A stretch of DNA of 23,617 nucleotides from contig NZ_DCAO01000104.1 in the NCBI RefSeq assembly GCF_002311515.1, positions 229,074 through 252,690 of the forward strand. The letters are read 5' to 3'. Shown here piece by piece: positions 22,883-23,617 of the stretch (positions within the stretch are counted from its first letter, which is position 1; every line of letters begins with the position of its first letter). Below the pieces are notes generated by a model. That model saw nothing but the letters and a program-made list of their open reading frames with translations. It was not told the DNA's origin and ran no database searches. The DNA comes from Thalassospira sp. UBA1131 (lineage in GTDB: Bacteria; Pseudomonadota; Alphaproteobacteria; Rhodospirillales; Thalassospiraceae). The translations under genes and the position numbers were made by a program.

Positions 22883-23617
22883 CTATGCGCTGTTGCGCTT
22901 GAGTGCCTGAGCCGGACTTTCGCCATACCAGTCGCGATAGGACCGTGAAAAGTTGCTGACATGGTTAAAGCCGACCGCTGCTGCGACCTGCTTGACGGTG
23001 GAATCACGCGACGCCAGCAACTCCCGGGCGCGCTCCATCCGCTTGGAGCGGATAAAGTCCGCACAGCTTTTGCCCGTCTCGCGCTTAAACAGGCTGTTAA
23101 GGCGGCTTTCGGTCATGCCACCCGCATCTGCCAACTGCGCAACCGAGACCGCGGCCGCCAGATCGCCAGTGATTCTGGCCATCGTGTCTTCGATCACCGT
23201 CTTTTCAAGAACACTTGGTTCCGGCGTCTTTTCGCCATCGTGATGCAGCAGGCAATAGGCATCAATCATCTCGGCCAGAAACAGGGTTGATAAACCTTGA
23301 AGCTTGAACTTGCGCCCAACGCCGGTCGCTTGGGCGGAGAACATCGCACTGACGATGCTTCTGATCTTGTTGTTAAGCCCAAGCGCCCTGACTTCAATCA
23401 CGCTTTGACCATCAGACAGATAGGGATCAAGCGCTGCTGGCAGATCATCGCCAAACTTGGCACGCAGCGCATCAAGTTCAATGGTAACCCCGGCATGGCG
23501 GATCACTTGTCCACCGGGCAGAAAATAGCGCGTGCCGGGCTGGTCGACGCGCATCATCAAACCGATCTCGGGCGACATGGTGTGTTTGCTGCCATCCGGG
23601 CAATCAAAATCAAGGTC
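22883..23617 (-). CDS. AraC-family transcriptional regulator, 5'-partial
   Basis: 244 residues are visible; the frame is open through the right edge without a stop, and the internal ATG at 23578 lacks a signal that would make it the start, so the N-terminus is probably outside the window. The C-terminal about 100 residues are a double helix-turn-helix (VSVAQLADAGGMTESRLNSLFKR and STVKQVAAAVGFNHVSNFSRSY, then YGESPAQALKRN). The visible N-terminal part is a beta/helical sensor region I cannot identify further. Upstream of and in the same direction as moxR, 82 bases apart. Target unknown. Confidence 0.87.
   Translation of the reverse strand, partial: DLDFDCPDGSKHTMSPEIGLMMRVDQPGTRYFLPGGQVIRHAGVTIELDALRAKFGDDLPAALDPYLSDGQSVIEVRALGLNNKIRSIVSAMFSAQATGVGRKFKLQGLSTLFLAEMIDAYCLLHHDGEKTPEPSVLEKTVIEDTMARITGDLAAAVSVAQLADAGGMTESRLNSLFKRETGKSCADFIRSKRMERARELLASRDSTVKQVAAAVGFNHVSNFSRSYRDWYGESPAQALKRNSA

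Overview
The window looks like chromosomal DNA of a free-living alphaproteobacterium. Moderate GC content, a eukaryote-type NADP isocitrate dehydrogenase and the overall protein style suggest a Rhodospirillales / Thalassospira-like marine species; this is inference from protein character, with no database search. I see no rRNA, tRNA, insertion sequence, integrase or CRISPR array.

Left part (1-5.1 kb). A divergent drug-efflux module comes first: emrA and emrB (emrB runs off the left edge) on the minus strand, facing a TetR regulator on the plus strand. Two 18-bp palindromes 30 bp apart lie between them, one exactly filling the emrAB -35/-10 spacer. A 57-residue membrane protein follows on the minus strand, then a monocistronic icd with a strong terminator.

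Centre-left (5.1-8.9 kb). An envelope-stress-like unit: an ECF sigma factor and its membrane anti-sigma factor (4-base overlap, strong terminator), a divergent secreted Gly/Asn-rich protein with a C-terminal TGD repeat tail, and a downstream lipoprotein. The two divergent promoters carry the same GGGAAGAAA-N14-CGTT element in opposite orientations, so the sigma factor probably drives both itself and the secreted protein. The anti-sigma factor and the lipoprotein end in the same small two-Cys module, which resembles the C-terminus of 17-kDa surface antigens.

Centre (9.0-17.7 kb). This is the most unusual part. An AraC regulator is followed by a hairpin-rich 426-base non-coding stretch and then three collinear exported-protein genes: (1) an 845-residue protein with four Cys-rich modules, two hydrophobic segments and a C-terminal tectonin-like propeller; (2) a 642-residue lipoprotein fusing TPR repeats, a DPYG-repeat linker and an outer-membrane secretin domain; (3) an 871-residue exported protein made of three tectonin-like propellers with a Pro/Ala linker. 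No secretion ATPase, inner-membrane platform or pilin is present. I propose an uncharacterised secretin/tectonin surface system.

Right part (17.7-23.6 kb). All minus strand: a pirin-family protein, a WrbA-type quinone oxidoreductase (GTG start), a periplasmic glycerophosphodiester phosphodiesterase, a MoxR ATPase plus CoxE-like VWA protein pair, and a second AraC-family regulator cut by the right edge.
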